From positions 60,233 to 124,232 of the forward strand of contig NZ_JXDG01000001.1 in assembly GCF_000820515.1 (NCBI RefSeq): 64,000 nt of DNA, written 5' to 3'. A program made the translations under genes and the position numbers. Source of the DNA: Pseudomonas batumici (GTDB taxonomy: Bacteria; Pseudomonadota; Gammaproteobacteria; Pseudomonadales; Pseudomonadaceae). Positions 39,823-47,602 of the stretch are shown here, piece by piece (position 1 is the stretch's first letter; each line of letters starts with the position of its first letter). The notes below the pieces were generated by a model. That model ran no database searches, had not been told where the DNA came from, and was given only the letters and a program-made list of their open reading frames with translations.

Positions 39823-40022
39823 CACTCGGTTCTGCCTTGCCAATACGTGCTCACGCCGAAGCGGGCCACTAGATACCGTTCGAACTTGCTGAGTGAGTGT
39901 GGAAGGCCGGAGCACGTATCTATAATGCGGGCTCGAGGCCCTAGGAGCTGGACGGCTTCTCGGTCTTCCCTCGATGATCAGTCGAGAACTATCGCCTCTG
40001 ACGAGGCGTTAGTCGAGATACA
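39823..40022 (-). ncRNA. Candidate IS110 bridge RNA
   Basis: The noncoding end upstream of the transposase folds, as minus-strand RNA, into two short hairpins (CGCCTC-GTCA-GAGGCG, then CTCGA-loop-TCGAG), followed by two internal-loop domains. In the first, a stem (39961-39969 with 39901-39909) encloses CCAGCTCCT (39943-39951), hairpin GGGC-CTCGA-GCCC and, on the opposite side, ATTATAG. CCAGCTCCT is identical to the REP target including core CT (40023-40031). In the second, ACGGTATCT (39871-39879) is identical to the element end including the core (38799-38807). The order, target loop then donor loop, is that known for IS110 bridge RNAs. Exact RNA ends are not known. Confidence 0.75.
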
Positions 40023-40024
40023 AG

Positions 40025-40106
40025 GAGCTGGCTTGCCAGCGATAGCGCCCGTCCTGTTGGCGCAGGACATGAAGGCCTCATCGCCAGCAAGCCGGCTCCC
40101 ACAGGT
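40025..40106. repeat. REP pair interrupted by the IS110 element
   Basis: GGAGCTGGCTTGCCAGCGAT continues the REP whose first bases (CTTGTAG) are left of the element; the opposing arm CGCCAGCAAGCCGGCTCCCA is at 40082-40101. Confidence 0.9.
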
Positions 40107-40156
40107 TCTGTGTTTTGGCCTGCAAGGCTGGCTGGCACTCTTCTTGCTCTCCATTC

Positions 40157-40174
40157 ATGTAGTAACTACTTCAT
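40157..40174. promoter_or_regulatory. Palindromic operator 1 of the nicAB-like operon
   Basis: ATGTAGTAACTACTTCAT, an 18-bp near-perfect palindrome, 67 bp from a second copy of the same design. Confidence 0.7.
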
Positions 40175-40223
40175 GGAAAAAGTGTGTCGTCAGGAGACAT
40201 AGTCCTCGACCCACGCCTTTTTC

Positions 40224-40241
40224 ATGAAGTAATCACTTCAT
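40224..40241. promoter_or_regulatory. Palindromic operator 2 of the nicAB-like operon
   Basis: ATGAAGTAATCACTTCAT, an 18-bp palindrome with the same half-sites as operator 1; it ends 21 bp before the ATG of the ferredoxin-like subunit, and a further half-site ATGAAG follows at 40245. The size and symmetry suit a dimeric repressor of the TetR or MarR type. Confidence 0.7.
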
Positions 40242-40262
40242 CAAATGAAGCGGGCGCACCCC

Positions 40263-40739
40263 ATGACGACGCAGGAAATCACCCTGACCCTCGAGGTCAA
40301 CGGCCAGCGCCATTCGGTCACGGCCATGGCCGATACGCCGCTGTTGCTGGTGCTGCGCAACGACCTGCGGCTCAACGGCCCCAAGTACGGCTGCGGCCTG
40401 GGGGAGTGCGGCGCCTGCACGGTGATCGTCGACGGCGTGGCCGCGCGCTCCTGCGTCTTTCCCCTGGCCGGCGCGGCGGATCGGCAGATCGTCACCCTCG
40501 AAGGCCTCGGCAGTCGCGAGGCGCCGCACCCGGTGCAGCAGGCCTTTATCGACGAACAGGCGGCCCAGTGCGGCTATTGCCTGAACGGCATGATCATGAC
40601 CGCCAAGGCCTTGCTCGACCGCAATCCTCACCCCAGCGAAGCGCAGATCCGCCAGGAACTCTCGGCCAATCTCTGCCGCTGCGGCACCCATATCGAAATC
40701 CTTCGCGCGGTGCTGCGTGCCGCCCGTCCATTGCCTTGA
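40263..40739 (+). CDS. [2Fe-2S] subunit of a molybdenum hydroxylase (NicA/IorA-like)
   Basis: The 158-residue protein carries two [2Fe-2S] clusters: the ferredoxin-type site GPKYGCGLGECGACTVIVDGVAARSC and the helical site AAQCGYCLNGMIMTAKALLDRNP...LCRCGTHIEI, the arrangement of xanthine-dehydrogenase-type small subunits. It passes electrons from the Mo centre to the hemes of the large subunit encoded next. Resembles NicA of nicotinate dehydrogenase and IorA of isoquinoline oxidoreductase. ATG 40263 gives MTTQEITLTLEVNGQ. Ends 16 bp before the large-subunit gene. Confidence 0.92.
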   Translation: MTTQEITLTLEVNGQRHSVTAMADTPLLLVLRNDLRLNGPKYGCGLGECGACTVIVDGVAARSCVFPLAGAADRQIVTLEGLGSREAPHPVQQAFIDEQAAQCGYCLNGMIMTAKALLDRNPHPSEAQIRQELSANLCRCGTHIEILRAVLRAARPLP

Positions 40740-40755
40740 ACCAGGATCGACGACC

Positions 40756-43700
40756 ATGAGCGACGCCATCCCCACCCGCGATCAATGGCTGGCCAAGACC
40801 GGCGTGCTGCTGATCGTCGACGACATCCTGCCGCCCTCGGGGCCGGTGGCCAAGGGCGGTACGCCGTTGGTAAAACCCAAGGAGCTGGGGCTGTTCATCG
40901 CGGTCAACGACGATGGCCGGGTCTATGCCTTCAACGGTCACGTGGACCTGGGCACCGGCATTCGCACCTCGCTGGCGCAGATCGTCGCCGAAGAGCTGGA
41001 CCTGGAGCTGGAGCAGGTGTGCATGGTGCTCGGCGACACCGAGCGCGCGCCGAACCAGGGCGCGACCATTGCCAGCGCCACCTTGCAGATTTCCGCGATT
41101 CCCCTGCGCAATGCCGCGGCCGAAGCCCGGCGCTTCCTGTTGGAGCGGGCCGCCGCGCGCTGGTCGTTGAGCGCGCAGGCGCTGCGGGTCGAACAGGGTG
41201 TGGTCAAGGCGGCAGATGGCCGGAGCCTGAGCTACGGCGAACTGGTGGCGGGCGCGCATGACCGGTTGCGCATCAGCGGCAACGCACCGCTCAAGCCGGC
41301 GCAAGACTATCGGCTGGTGGGCAAGGGCACGGCGCGGGTGGATATTCCGGGCAAGGCCACCGGCGAGTTGACCTATGTCCATGACATGCGTGTGCCGGAC
41401 ATGCTCCATGGCCGGGTCGTGCGCCCACCCTATGCCGGTTTCGACAGCGGCGATTTTGTCGGCAACAGCCTGCTGGAGGTCGACGAGTCGTCCATCGCGC
41501 ATATCCCCGGGATCGTCGCGGTGGTGGTGATCCGCGACTTTGTCGGGGTGGTTGCGCTGCGCGAGGAACAGGCGGCGAAGGCCGCCCGGGAACTGCGGGT
41601 GCGCTGGAAGGACTGGACGCAGAAGCTGCCGGACCTGAGCAATGTCGAGCAGGCGATTCGCGACAACCCGCGAATCAAGCGCACGGTGCTGGACCAGGGC
41701 AACGTGGACGCGGCACTCGCCGGCGCCAGCCAGCGCATGCCGCGCACTTACCTATGGCCCTATCAGATGCATGCCTCCATCGGCCCGTCCTGCGGCCTGG
41801 CGGACTATCGCGAGGAGGGTATCCGGGTCTGGTCCGGCAGCCAGAATCCGCATCTGTTGCGGGCTGACCTGGCCTGGCTGCTGGAGTACCCGGAAGAGCG
41901 CATCGAGATCATCCGCATGGAGGCCTCCGGCTGTTATGGCCGCAACTGCGCCGATGATGTCTGCGCCGACGCCTTGCTGCTGTCCCGGGCGGTGGGCAAG
42001 CCGGTGCGGGTGCAACTGACCCGCGAGCAGGAACACGCCTGGGAGCCCAAGGGCACGGCGCAGCTGATGGACATCGATGGCGGTCTGAATGCCGACGGTA
42101 GTGTGGCCGCCTACGATTTCCAGACCAGCTACCCGTCCAACGGTGCGCCGACCCTGGCCTTGCTGCTGACCGGCCGGGTCGAGCCGGTGGCGGCGATGTT
42201 CGAAATGGGCGACCGCACCTCGATCCCACCCTACGCCTACGAGCACATGCGGGTGAGCATCAACGACATGTCGCCGATTGTCCGGGCCTCGTGGATGCGC
42301 GGGGTGTCGGCCTTGCCCAACACCTTTGCCCATGAGTCCTATATCGATGAACTGGCCTTCGCCGCCGGGGTCGATCCGGTGGAGTATCGCCTGCGTTACC
42401 TGCCGGACCAGCGGGCCGTGGACCTGGTGAAGTCCACCGCCGAACGGGCCGCCTGGACCCCGCGCACCGCGCCCATGCAAACGCCAAGCGAAGACCATCT
42501 GCTGCGCGGTCGCGGTTTCGCCTATGCGCGTTATATCCACAGCAAGTTCCCCGGCTTCGGCGCGGCGTGGGCGGCCTGGGTCGCGGATGTGGCGGTGGAC
42601 CGGCAGACCGGCGATGTCTCGGTGACCCGGGTGGTGATCGGCCACGACTCGGGGATGATGATCAACCCCGACGGGGTGCGGCACCAGATCCACGGCAACG
42701 TGATCCAGTCCACCAGCCGGGTGCTCAAGGAGCGGGTGACCTTCGAGGAGTCGACGGTGACGAGCAAGGAGTGGGGCGGCTATCCGATCCTGACCTTTCC
42801 CGAGGTGCCGCCGATCGATGTGCTGATGATGCCGCGCCAGAGCGAGCCGCCCATGGGCGCCGGCGAATCGGCCTCGGTGCCGAGCGCGGCGGCGATTGCC
42901 AATGCGATCTTCGATGCCACCGGGATTCGCTTTCGCGAGCTGCCGATCACCCCGGAGCGGGTGTTGCAGGCGCTCAATGCCGGGACCGCCGGGGACCCGC
43001 CGAAGTCGCCAGGCAAGCGCTCGAAGTGGTTGTTCGGTTCGCTGTTCGCGGCCTTCGGCGCGCTGCTCGGGATGGCCGCCACGGCTTGGCCCTGGCATGG
43101 CGAAATCGCCCCCATCGCGCCGCCGAGCGCCGGGACCTGGTCGGCGGCGACCCTTGAGCGCGGGCGCTTGCTGGCGGCGGTCGGTGACTGTGCGGTGTGC
43201 CACACGGCACCGGGCGGCACGACCAATGCCGGCGGGTTGGCGATGGAGACGCCGTTCGGCACGCTTTACAGCAGCAATATCACTCCGGATGTGCAGACCG
43301 GCATCGGCAGTTGGTCCTATCCGGCCTTCGAGCGGGCGATGCGCGAAGGCATTGGCCGTGACGGGCGGAATCTGTACCCGGCGTTTCCTTATACGGCGTT
43401 TCGCAATATCAACGATGCCGATATGCAGGCGCTGTATGCCTACCTGATGTCTCAGGCACCGGTCAGCCAACCGGCCAAGGCCAATGCCATGCGTTTTCCG
43501 TTCAACCAGCGGCCGTTGATGGCCGGCTGGAATGCCTTGTTCCTGCGCAAGGGGGAGATCCAGGCGCAGCCGCAGCGTAGCGAGCAATGGAATCGTGGGG
43601 CCTACCTGGTCAATGGTCTGGGGCACTGCGCGGCCTGTCATTCGCCGCGCAATCTCCTGGGCGCGGAGAAGGGCGGGGCGGCGTTTCTCGCGGGGGCGAT

Positions 43701-44331
43701 GGTCGATGGCTGGGAGGCTCCGGCGCTGAACGGCTTGTCGAAGGCGCCGACGCCCTGGACCGAGGATCAGTTGTTCACCTACCTGAGCACGGGCTACTCC
43801 GAGGCCCACGGCGTGGCGACGGGGCCGATGGGGCCGGTGGTCACGGAGCTGGCGAAATTGCCGAAAGAGGATGTGCGGGCGATGGCGGTGTACCTGGCAT
43901 CGCTCAACGGTGCGCAGGCTGAGGCGCAGGTGGTGGAGAGGGCGACCCGGCCGGTGGCGACGGTCGTGCGGGCGGTGCCGGAGGTGAAGGTGTCGCTGAG
44001 TAATGGCCAGCGGTTGTTCGAGGGTTCCTGCCAGGGCTGTCATGCCGACGGGCTGGGGCCGAAGCTGTTCGGGGTCAGCCCGTCACTGGCGACCAACAGC
44101 AATGTACACAGCGATGTGCCGGACAACCTGCTCAAGGTGATCCTGCAGGGGATTCAGAATCCGGCGACCCGGGACCTGGGTTATATGCCGGGGTTCAAGG
44201 ACAGCCTGTCGGATACCCAGGTGGCGGAGTTGGCGGCGTATCTGCGCAGTCGGTTTGCCGGTGAAGCGGCGCCATGGCAAGGGTTGGAGAAAACGGTGGC
44301 CCACCTACGAGCCAACCCCGGCACTCACTGA
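40756..44331 (+). CDS. Molybdopterin hydroxylase fused to a tri-heme cytochrome c (NicB-like)
   Basis: The 1191-residue protein begins with a molybdopterin-binding hydroxylase domain (about 1-745; GLFIAVNDDGRVYAFNGHVDLGTGIRTSLAQIVAEEL, ERAPNQGATIASATLQ, MHASIGPSCGLADY, GAGESASVPSAAAIANAIFDATG). A hydrophobic helix follows (KWLFGSLFAAFGALLGMAATAWP, about 755-780), then three c-type heme sites: CAVCH (about 812), CAACH (about 957) and CQGCH (about 1092). This matches NicB of Pseudomonas putida, which hydroxylates nicotinate with electrons going to cytochromes. The usual nicCDEFTPX neighbours are absent, so the substrate is uncertain: nicotinate, another N-heterocycle or an aldehyde. Confidence 0.9.
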   Translation: MSDAIPTRDQWLAKTGVLLIVDDILPPSGPVAKGGTPLVKPKELGLFIAVNDDGRVYAFNGHVDLGTGIRTSLAQIVAEELDLELEQVCMVLGDTERAPNQGATIASATLQISAIPLRNAAAEARRFLLERAAARWSLSAQALRVEQGVVKAADGRSLSYGELVAGAHDRLRISGNAPLKPAQDYRLVGKGTARVDIPGKATGELTYVHDMRVPDMLHGRVVRPPYAGFDSGDFVGNSLLEVDESSIAHIPGIVAVVVIRDFVGVVALREEQAAKAARELRVRWKDWTQKLPDLSNVEQAIRDNPRIKRTVLDQGNVDAALAGASQRMPRTYLWPYQMHASIGPSCGLADYREEGIRVWSGSQNPHLLRADLAWLLEYPEERIEIIRMEASGCYGRNCADDVCADALLLSRAVGKPVRVQLTREQEHAWEPKGTAQLMDIDGGLNADGSVAAYDFQTSYPSNGAPTLALLLTGRVEPVAAMFEMGDRTSIPPYAYEHMRVSINDMSPIVRASWMRGVSALPNTFAHESYIDELAFAAGVDPVEYRLRYLPDQRAVDLVKSTAERAAWTPRTAPMQTPSEDHLLRGRGFAYARYIHSKFPGFGAAWAAWVADVAVDRQTGDVSVTRVVIGHDSGMMINPDGVRHQIHGNVIQSTSRVLKERVTFEESTVTSKEWGGYPILTFPEVPPIDVLMMPRQSEPPMGAGESASVPSAAAIANAIFDATGIRFRELPITPERVLQALNAGTAGDPPKSPGKRSKWLFGSLFAAFGALLGMAATAWPWHGEIAPIAPPSAGTWSAATLERGRLLAAVGDCAVCHTAPGGTTNAGGLAMETPFGTLYSSNITPDVQTGIGSWSYPAFERAMREGIGRDGRNLYPAFPYTAFRNINDADMQALYAYLMSQAPVSQPAKANAMRFPFNQRPLMAGWNALFLRKGEIQAQPQRSEQWNRGAYLVNGLGHCAACHSPRNLLGAEKGGAAFLAGAMVDGWEAPALNGLSKAPTPWTEDQLFTYLSTGYSEAHGVATGPMGPVVTELAKLPKEDVRAMAVYLASLNGAQAEAQVVERATRPVATVVRAVPEVKVSLSNGQRLFEGSCQGCHADGLGPKLFGVSPSLATNSNVHSDVPDNLLKVILQGIQNPATRDLGYMPGFKDSLSDTQVAELAAYLRSRFAGEAAPWQGLEKTVAHLRANPGTH

Positions 44332-44361
44332 CTGGCGCTGTTCATTGCCGCGCCGCAAAAC

Positions 44362-44448
44362 CTGTAGGAGCCGGCTTGCTGGCGATGGCATCCGCACAGG
44401 CGGCGCAAGGCTCAAGTGCCTCATCGCTGGCAAGCCAGCTCCCACAGG
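44362..44448. repeat. REP pair downstream of the hydroxylase operon (1)
   Basis: CTGTAGGAGCCGGCTTGCTG and TCGCTGGCAAGCCAGCTCCC in inverted orientation. Confidence 0.9.
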
Positions 44449-44487
44449 GTTTTGGGTACGACGATAATTTTCGGCGAAGCGCGGATT

Positions 44488-44585
44488 TGTGGGAGCCGGC
44501 TTGCTGGCGATGGCGGCCGAAAGGGCGCTGCAAGGCTTGAGGGCCTCATCGCTGGCAATCGAGCGTCGACCGGCGCTCCTACAAG
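44488..44585. repeat. REP pair downstream of the hydroxylase operon (2), with variant arm
   Basis: TTGTGGGAGCCGGCTTGCTG and the variant arm GCAATCGAGCGTCGACCG followed by GCGCTCCTACA; the variant is identical over 18 nt (complementary strand) to that at 5603-5709. Confidence 0.85.
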
Positions 44586-44606
44586 GTTTTGTGTCAGGCA
44601 GAAGAG

Positions 44607-45257
44607 TTACGGCAGGCGCAGTACGCCGCGCACCACCAGGTCACTGATAAACGCCAGCCAGTCCTGCTGCTGGCGCTTCTCCGCCAGCGGCTCACCGAGG
44701 AACGAACTCAGGGTGTGCTGGTTGGAGTTATAGAAATAGCAGAGCGAGGCAATCATCAGGTACACATGCTTGATGTCCAGGTCCTGGCGAAAGAGGCCCT
44801 TGGCCTGGCCCGCCTCGATGATCGGGCGCAGCACGCCCACCGCTTCGCCGGAAAGGCGCCGCAGCTCGCCCGACTGCTGGGCATGCCGGCCCTTGTGCAG
44901 GTTCTCGATGCTCAGGATGGCGACGAATTCGGGGTGCTTGACGTAGTAGTTCCAGACGAAGGCCACCAGCGCCTGCAAGGCCTGCAGCGGCTCTTCCAGA
45001 TTCAGCTTGAGCTTGCTTTCGGCTTTGTTGAACTGCTCGTAGATGTGTTCCAGCACGCAGATGAACAGGCGTTCCTTGCTGCCGAAATAGTAATAGAGCA
45101 TGCGGTCGTTGGAGTCGGCCTCACGGGAAATGCTTTCGACCCGGCCACCGGAATAACCATCGCGGGTGAACACCTTCACCGCCGCCTTGAGGATGCGCGC
45201 GCGGGTCTGGTCGGCTTGCTGGGCTCTGATGCCGGTCTTCTTGTTCACCGTCGGCAT
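44607..45257 (-). CDS. TetR-family transcriptional regulator
   Basis: The 216-residue protein has the TetR helix-turn-helix near its N-terminus (TRARILKAAVKVFTRDGYSGGRVESISREADSNDRMLYYYFGSKERLFICVLEHIYEQF). The C-terminal domain (TetR_C, PsrA/RutR-like helices) would bind a ligand. It lies convergent to and 275 bp beyond the nicAB-like operon; in P. putida nicAB is repressed by the TetR-type protein NicS, so it is a candidate for the operators at 40157 and 40224. Its own promoter region lacks a copy of that palindrome, which weakens the link. Confidence 0.88.
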   Translation of the reverse strand: MPTVNKKTGIRAQQADQTRARILKAAVKVFTRDGYSGGRVESISREADSNDRMLYYYFGSKERLFICVLEHIYEQFNKAESKLKLNLEEPLQALQALVAFVWNYYVKHPEFVAILSIENLHKGRHAQQSGELRRLSGEAVGVLRPIIEAGQAKGLFRQDLDIKHVYLMIASLCYFYNSNQHTLSSFLGEPLAEKRQQQDWLAFISDLVVRGVLRLP

Positions 45258-45348
45258 TCCTTCTGAGGGTCGGAAAGGGACGGGAATATAACATGCGGCC
45301 GTAGTGCCGACGGTGACGTGGGTTAAGGTTGATGCCAGTCTTGCGGGC

Positions 45349-45442
45349 CTCATCGCCGGCAAGCCGGCTCCCACAATGTTGCGTCTGACGCAATTTCTGC
45401 GTGCGACGCGGATACTGTAGGAGCCAGCTTGCTGGCGATCGC
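45349..45442. repeat. Two REP elements between the TetR and ADH genes
   Basis: CATCGCCGGCAAGCCGGCTC (45351-45370) and CTGTAGGAGCCAGCTTGCTG (45415-45434), back to back with outward orientation. Confidence 0.85.
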
Positions 45443-45476
45443 GGTGCAATGAGCACCGCCGGAGCACGGGTTTTTA

Positions 45477-46529
45477 TCAGACCTTGAGGGTCGCCATGTC
45501 GATCACGAAGCGGTACTTCACATCACCGGCGATCATGCGGCTGTAGGCCTCGTTGATCTGGCGGATGTCGAGCATCTCGATGTCGCAGGTGATGCCGTGC
45601 TCGGCGCAGAAATCCAGCACTTCCTGGGTTTCGGCAATGCCGCCGATCAGCGAGCCGGCCAGTACCCGGCGCTTGAGCACCAGCTTGGCGGCATGCAGCG
45701 CCGGGTCCACCGGTTCGATCAGGCCCACCAGGATGTGCACGCCGTCGAAGGCCAGGGTGTCGAGGTAGGGGTTGAGATCGTGCTGCACCGGGATGGTGTC
45801 CAGCAGGAAATTGAAGCGACCCGCCGCCGCGGCCATCTGCCCGGCATCGGTGGACACGATCACATGATCGGCGCCCTGGCGACGCGCTTCCTCGGCCTTG
45901 CTCGCCGAACGGGTGAACAGGGTGACCTCGGCGCCCATGGCCTTGGCGAACTTGATGCCCATGTGGCCCAGGCCACCCATGCCGAGAATCCCGACCTTGT
46001 CGCCGGGCTTGACGCCATAGTGCTTGAGGGGCGAGTAGGTGGTGATACCGGCGCAGAGAATCGGCGCGGCGCTGGCCAGGTCGAGTTTTTCCGGAATGCG
46101 CACGACGAAGTGTTCGCTGACCACGATGCTGTCGGAATAACCGCCCATGGTGTTGCTGCCGTCGACCCGGTCGGGGGTGGCGTAGGTCATGGTCGCCCCT
46201 TCGAGGCAGTATTGCTCGAGGTCGGCGTGGCAGGCTTCGCAGTGGCGGCAGGAGTCGACCATGCAGCCGACGCCCACCAGGTCGCCGACCTTGTGCCGGG
46301 TGACGTTGGCACCCACGGCGGTGACCTTGCCGACGATTTCATGGCCGGGCATCAGCGGGTAGACGGCAATGCCCCACTCGTTGCGGGCCTGGTGGATGTC
46401 GGAGTGACAGACGCCGCAGTAGAGAATCTCGATGGCGACATCGTCGGGTCGCGGCGAGCGACGCTTGAAGGTCATGGGGGCGAGGGGGGTGGTAGACGAT
46501 TGGGCGGCGTAACCGATGGCGGTGTACAT
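45477..46529 (-). CDS. Zinc-dependent alcohol dehydrogenase (YahK/cinnamyl-ADH type)
   Basis: The 350-residue medium-chain dehydrogenase carries the catalytic zinc site in EILYCGVCHSDIHQARNEWG and GHEIVGKV, the structural zinc cluster GCMVDSCRHCEACHADLEQYC and the NADP-binding motif VGILGMGGLGHMGIKFAKAMGAEVTLFTRS. It is closest to NADP-dependent aldehyde reductases such as YahK. It probably reduces aldehydes in the cytosol. Divergent from an AraC regulator gene with a 179-bp gap, the typical layout of an inducible aldehyde reductase. Confidence 0.93.
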   Translation of the reverse strand: MYTAIGYAAQSSTTPLAPMTFKRRSPRPDDVAIEILYCGVCHSDIHQARNEWGIAVYPLMPGHEIVGKVTAVGANVTRHKVGDLVGVGCMVDSCRHCEACHADLEQYCLEGATMTYATPDRVDGSNTMGGYSDSIVVSEHFVVRIPEKLDLASAAPILCAGITTYSPLKHYGVKPGDKVGILGMGGLGHMGIKFAKAMGAEVTLFTRSASKAEEARRQGADHVIVSTDAGQMAAAAGRFNFLLDTIPVQHDLNPYLDTLAFDGVHILVGLIEPVDPALHAAKLVLKRRVLAGSLIGGIAETQEVLDFCAEHGITCDIEMLDIRQINEAYSRMIAGDVKYRFVIDMATLKV

Positions 46530-46708
46530 GAGGAACCTCGCAAAGCTGTGACGGTTGAGGCGAGTCATTCTCGGCGTCGAGCGCGGGGACGGCCATGGCG
46601 ATTCCTCCGCGTATCTTGCCTATTCCTCCGGTATCGCGTTTTCGCCATTCGCCTGTGTCCCCGGACCTGCGAAGATGCTCCCATCCCTTTTTCCGTGAAG
46701 TTTTTGCC

Positions 46709-47602
46709 ATGCTGTTGACCCGTCATCTGGACGCCAATGCCCCCCTGGTTGCGCTGATCGAACCCCTGGCCACTCGCGACGGCTTCGTGCCGACCTTGTT
46801 GCCGGGCGTGCAGGTGTTGCGGGTCGGTTGTGACGTGGCCCGTGGTCCGCAGATCTATGAGCCCAGCCTGATGATCATCGTCCAGGGCAGCAAGCTGGCC
46901 TACCTGGGCGTGCGGACCCTGGAATATGGCGCCGGACACTATCTGATCCAGGCGCTGGCGGTGCCGTTCGAGTGCGAGACCTTTGCCGGCGGCGACGGCG
47001 CGCCCCTGCTGGGGATTTCAGTCGCGATCGACCGGGGGATGCTCGGTGAACTGGTGTTGGCCATGGGCATCAACCATGACAGCCCGGCGGCGGCCCAGAC
47101 GCCGGAGTCCATGGCCTCGGTGGTGCTGGACGACACGATGCGCGGCTGTGTCGAGCGTTTGCTGCGTTGTCTGCAGGATCCGCTGGAGTGCCGGGTCATG
47201 GGGGAGGCGCGGGTGCGCGAGTTGTTGTTCGCCGCCTTGCGCGGGCCACAGTCGGAAGTGCTGCGCGCGCTGGTGGAGCAGCAGGGGCATTTTTCCCGGA
47301 TCGCGGCGTCCCTGGGCCACCTGCATGCCCATTACACCGAGCCGTTGAACGTCGAGACCCTGGCCAGTTGCGCGAACATGAGCCTGTCGACCTTCCACGA
47401 GCATTTCAAGCGCGTCACCCTGCTGTCGCCGGTGCAATACCTCAAGCGCCTGCGCCTGCTCAAGGCGCAGCAGTTGTTGCTGGCCGACGGCCTGGGCGTG
47501 GCCCAGGTCGCGCATCGGGTGGGGTACCAGAGTTCCTCGCAGTTCAGCCGCGAGTACAAGCGCTACTTCGAACGCAGCCCCGGGGACGAGCGGGCGGCTT
47601 GA
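46709..47602 (+). CDS. AraC-family regulator
   Basis: The 297-residue protein has an N-terminal AraC_N effector domain (PQIYEPSLMIIVQGSKLAYLGVRTLEYGAGHYLIQALAVPFECET) and a C-terminal pair of helix-turn-helices (LNVETLASCANMSLSTFHEHFKRVTLLSPVQYLKRLRLLKAQQLLLADGLGVAQVAHRVGYQSSSQFSREYKRYFERSP). This N-terminal type is typical of YqhC-like regulators, which control neighbouring aldehyde reductase genes. So it probably activates the divergent dehydrogenase. Its 3' end overlaps convergent cobA by 40 bp. Confidence 0.92.
   Translation: MLLTRHLDANAPLVALIEPLATRDGFVPTLLPGVQVLRVGCDVARGPQIYEPSLMIIVQGSKLAYLGVRTLEYGAGHYLIQALAVPFECETFAGGDGAPLLGISVAIDRGMLGELVLAMGINHDSPAAAQTPESMASVVLDDTMRGCVERLLRCLQDPLECRVMGEARVRELLFAALRGPQSEVLRALVEQQGHFSRIAASLGHLHAHYTEPLNVETLASCANMSLSTFHEHFKRVTLLSPVQYLKRLRLLKAQQLLLADGLGVAQVAHRVGYQSSSQFSREYKRYFERSPGDERAA

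Larger units (their letters stand above)
38801..40024 (-). mobile_element. IS110-family insertion sequence inserted in a REP
   Basis: About 1.22 kb. The flanks read CTTGTAG at 38794-38800 and AGGAGCTGGC from 40023; joining them at a shared AG gives CTTGTAGGAGCTGGC, the normal start of REPs in this genome. So the element sits exactly in a REP, with the AG core (CT on the transposase strand) at both ends (38799-38800 and 40023-40024) and no other duplication. It has one gene, close to the left end, and about 235 bp of noncoding sequence upstream of it, the layout of IS110-group elements. Confidence 0.85.

Noticed and set aside
39870..39879. TAGATACCGT at 39870-39879 repeats the left IS end (38798-38807) and looks like a flanking direct repeat
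   Set aside because: Taking it as the right end would leave only 92 bp upstream of the transposase and no REP junction. The REP reconstruction puts the true end at 40024, so this copy is internal and is better read as the donor guide.
44332..44606. Possible CRISPR-like array of spaced palindromes after the hydroxylase operon
   Set aside because: These are two REP doublets; arms are inverted rather than direct, spacing is irregular and there are no cas genes.
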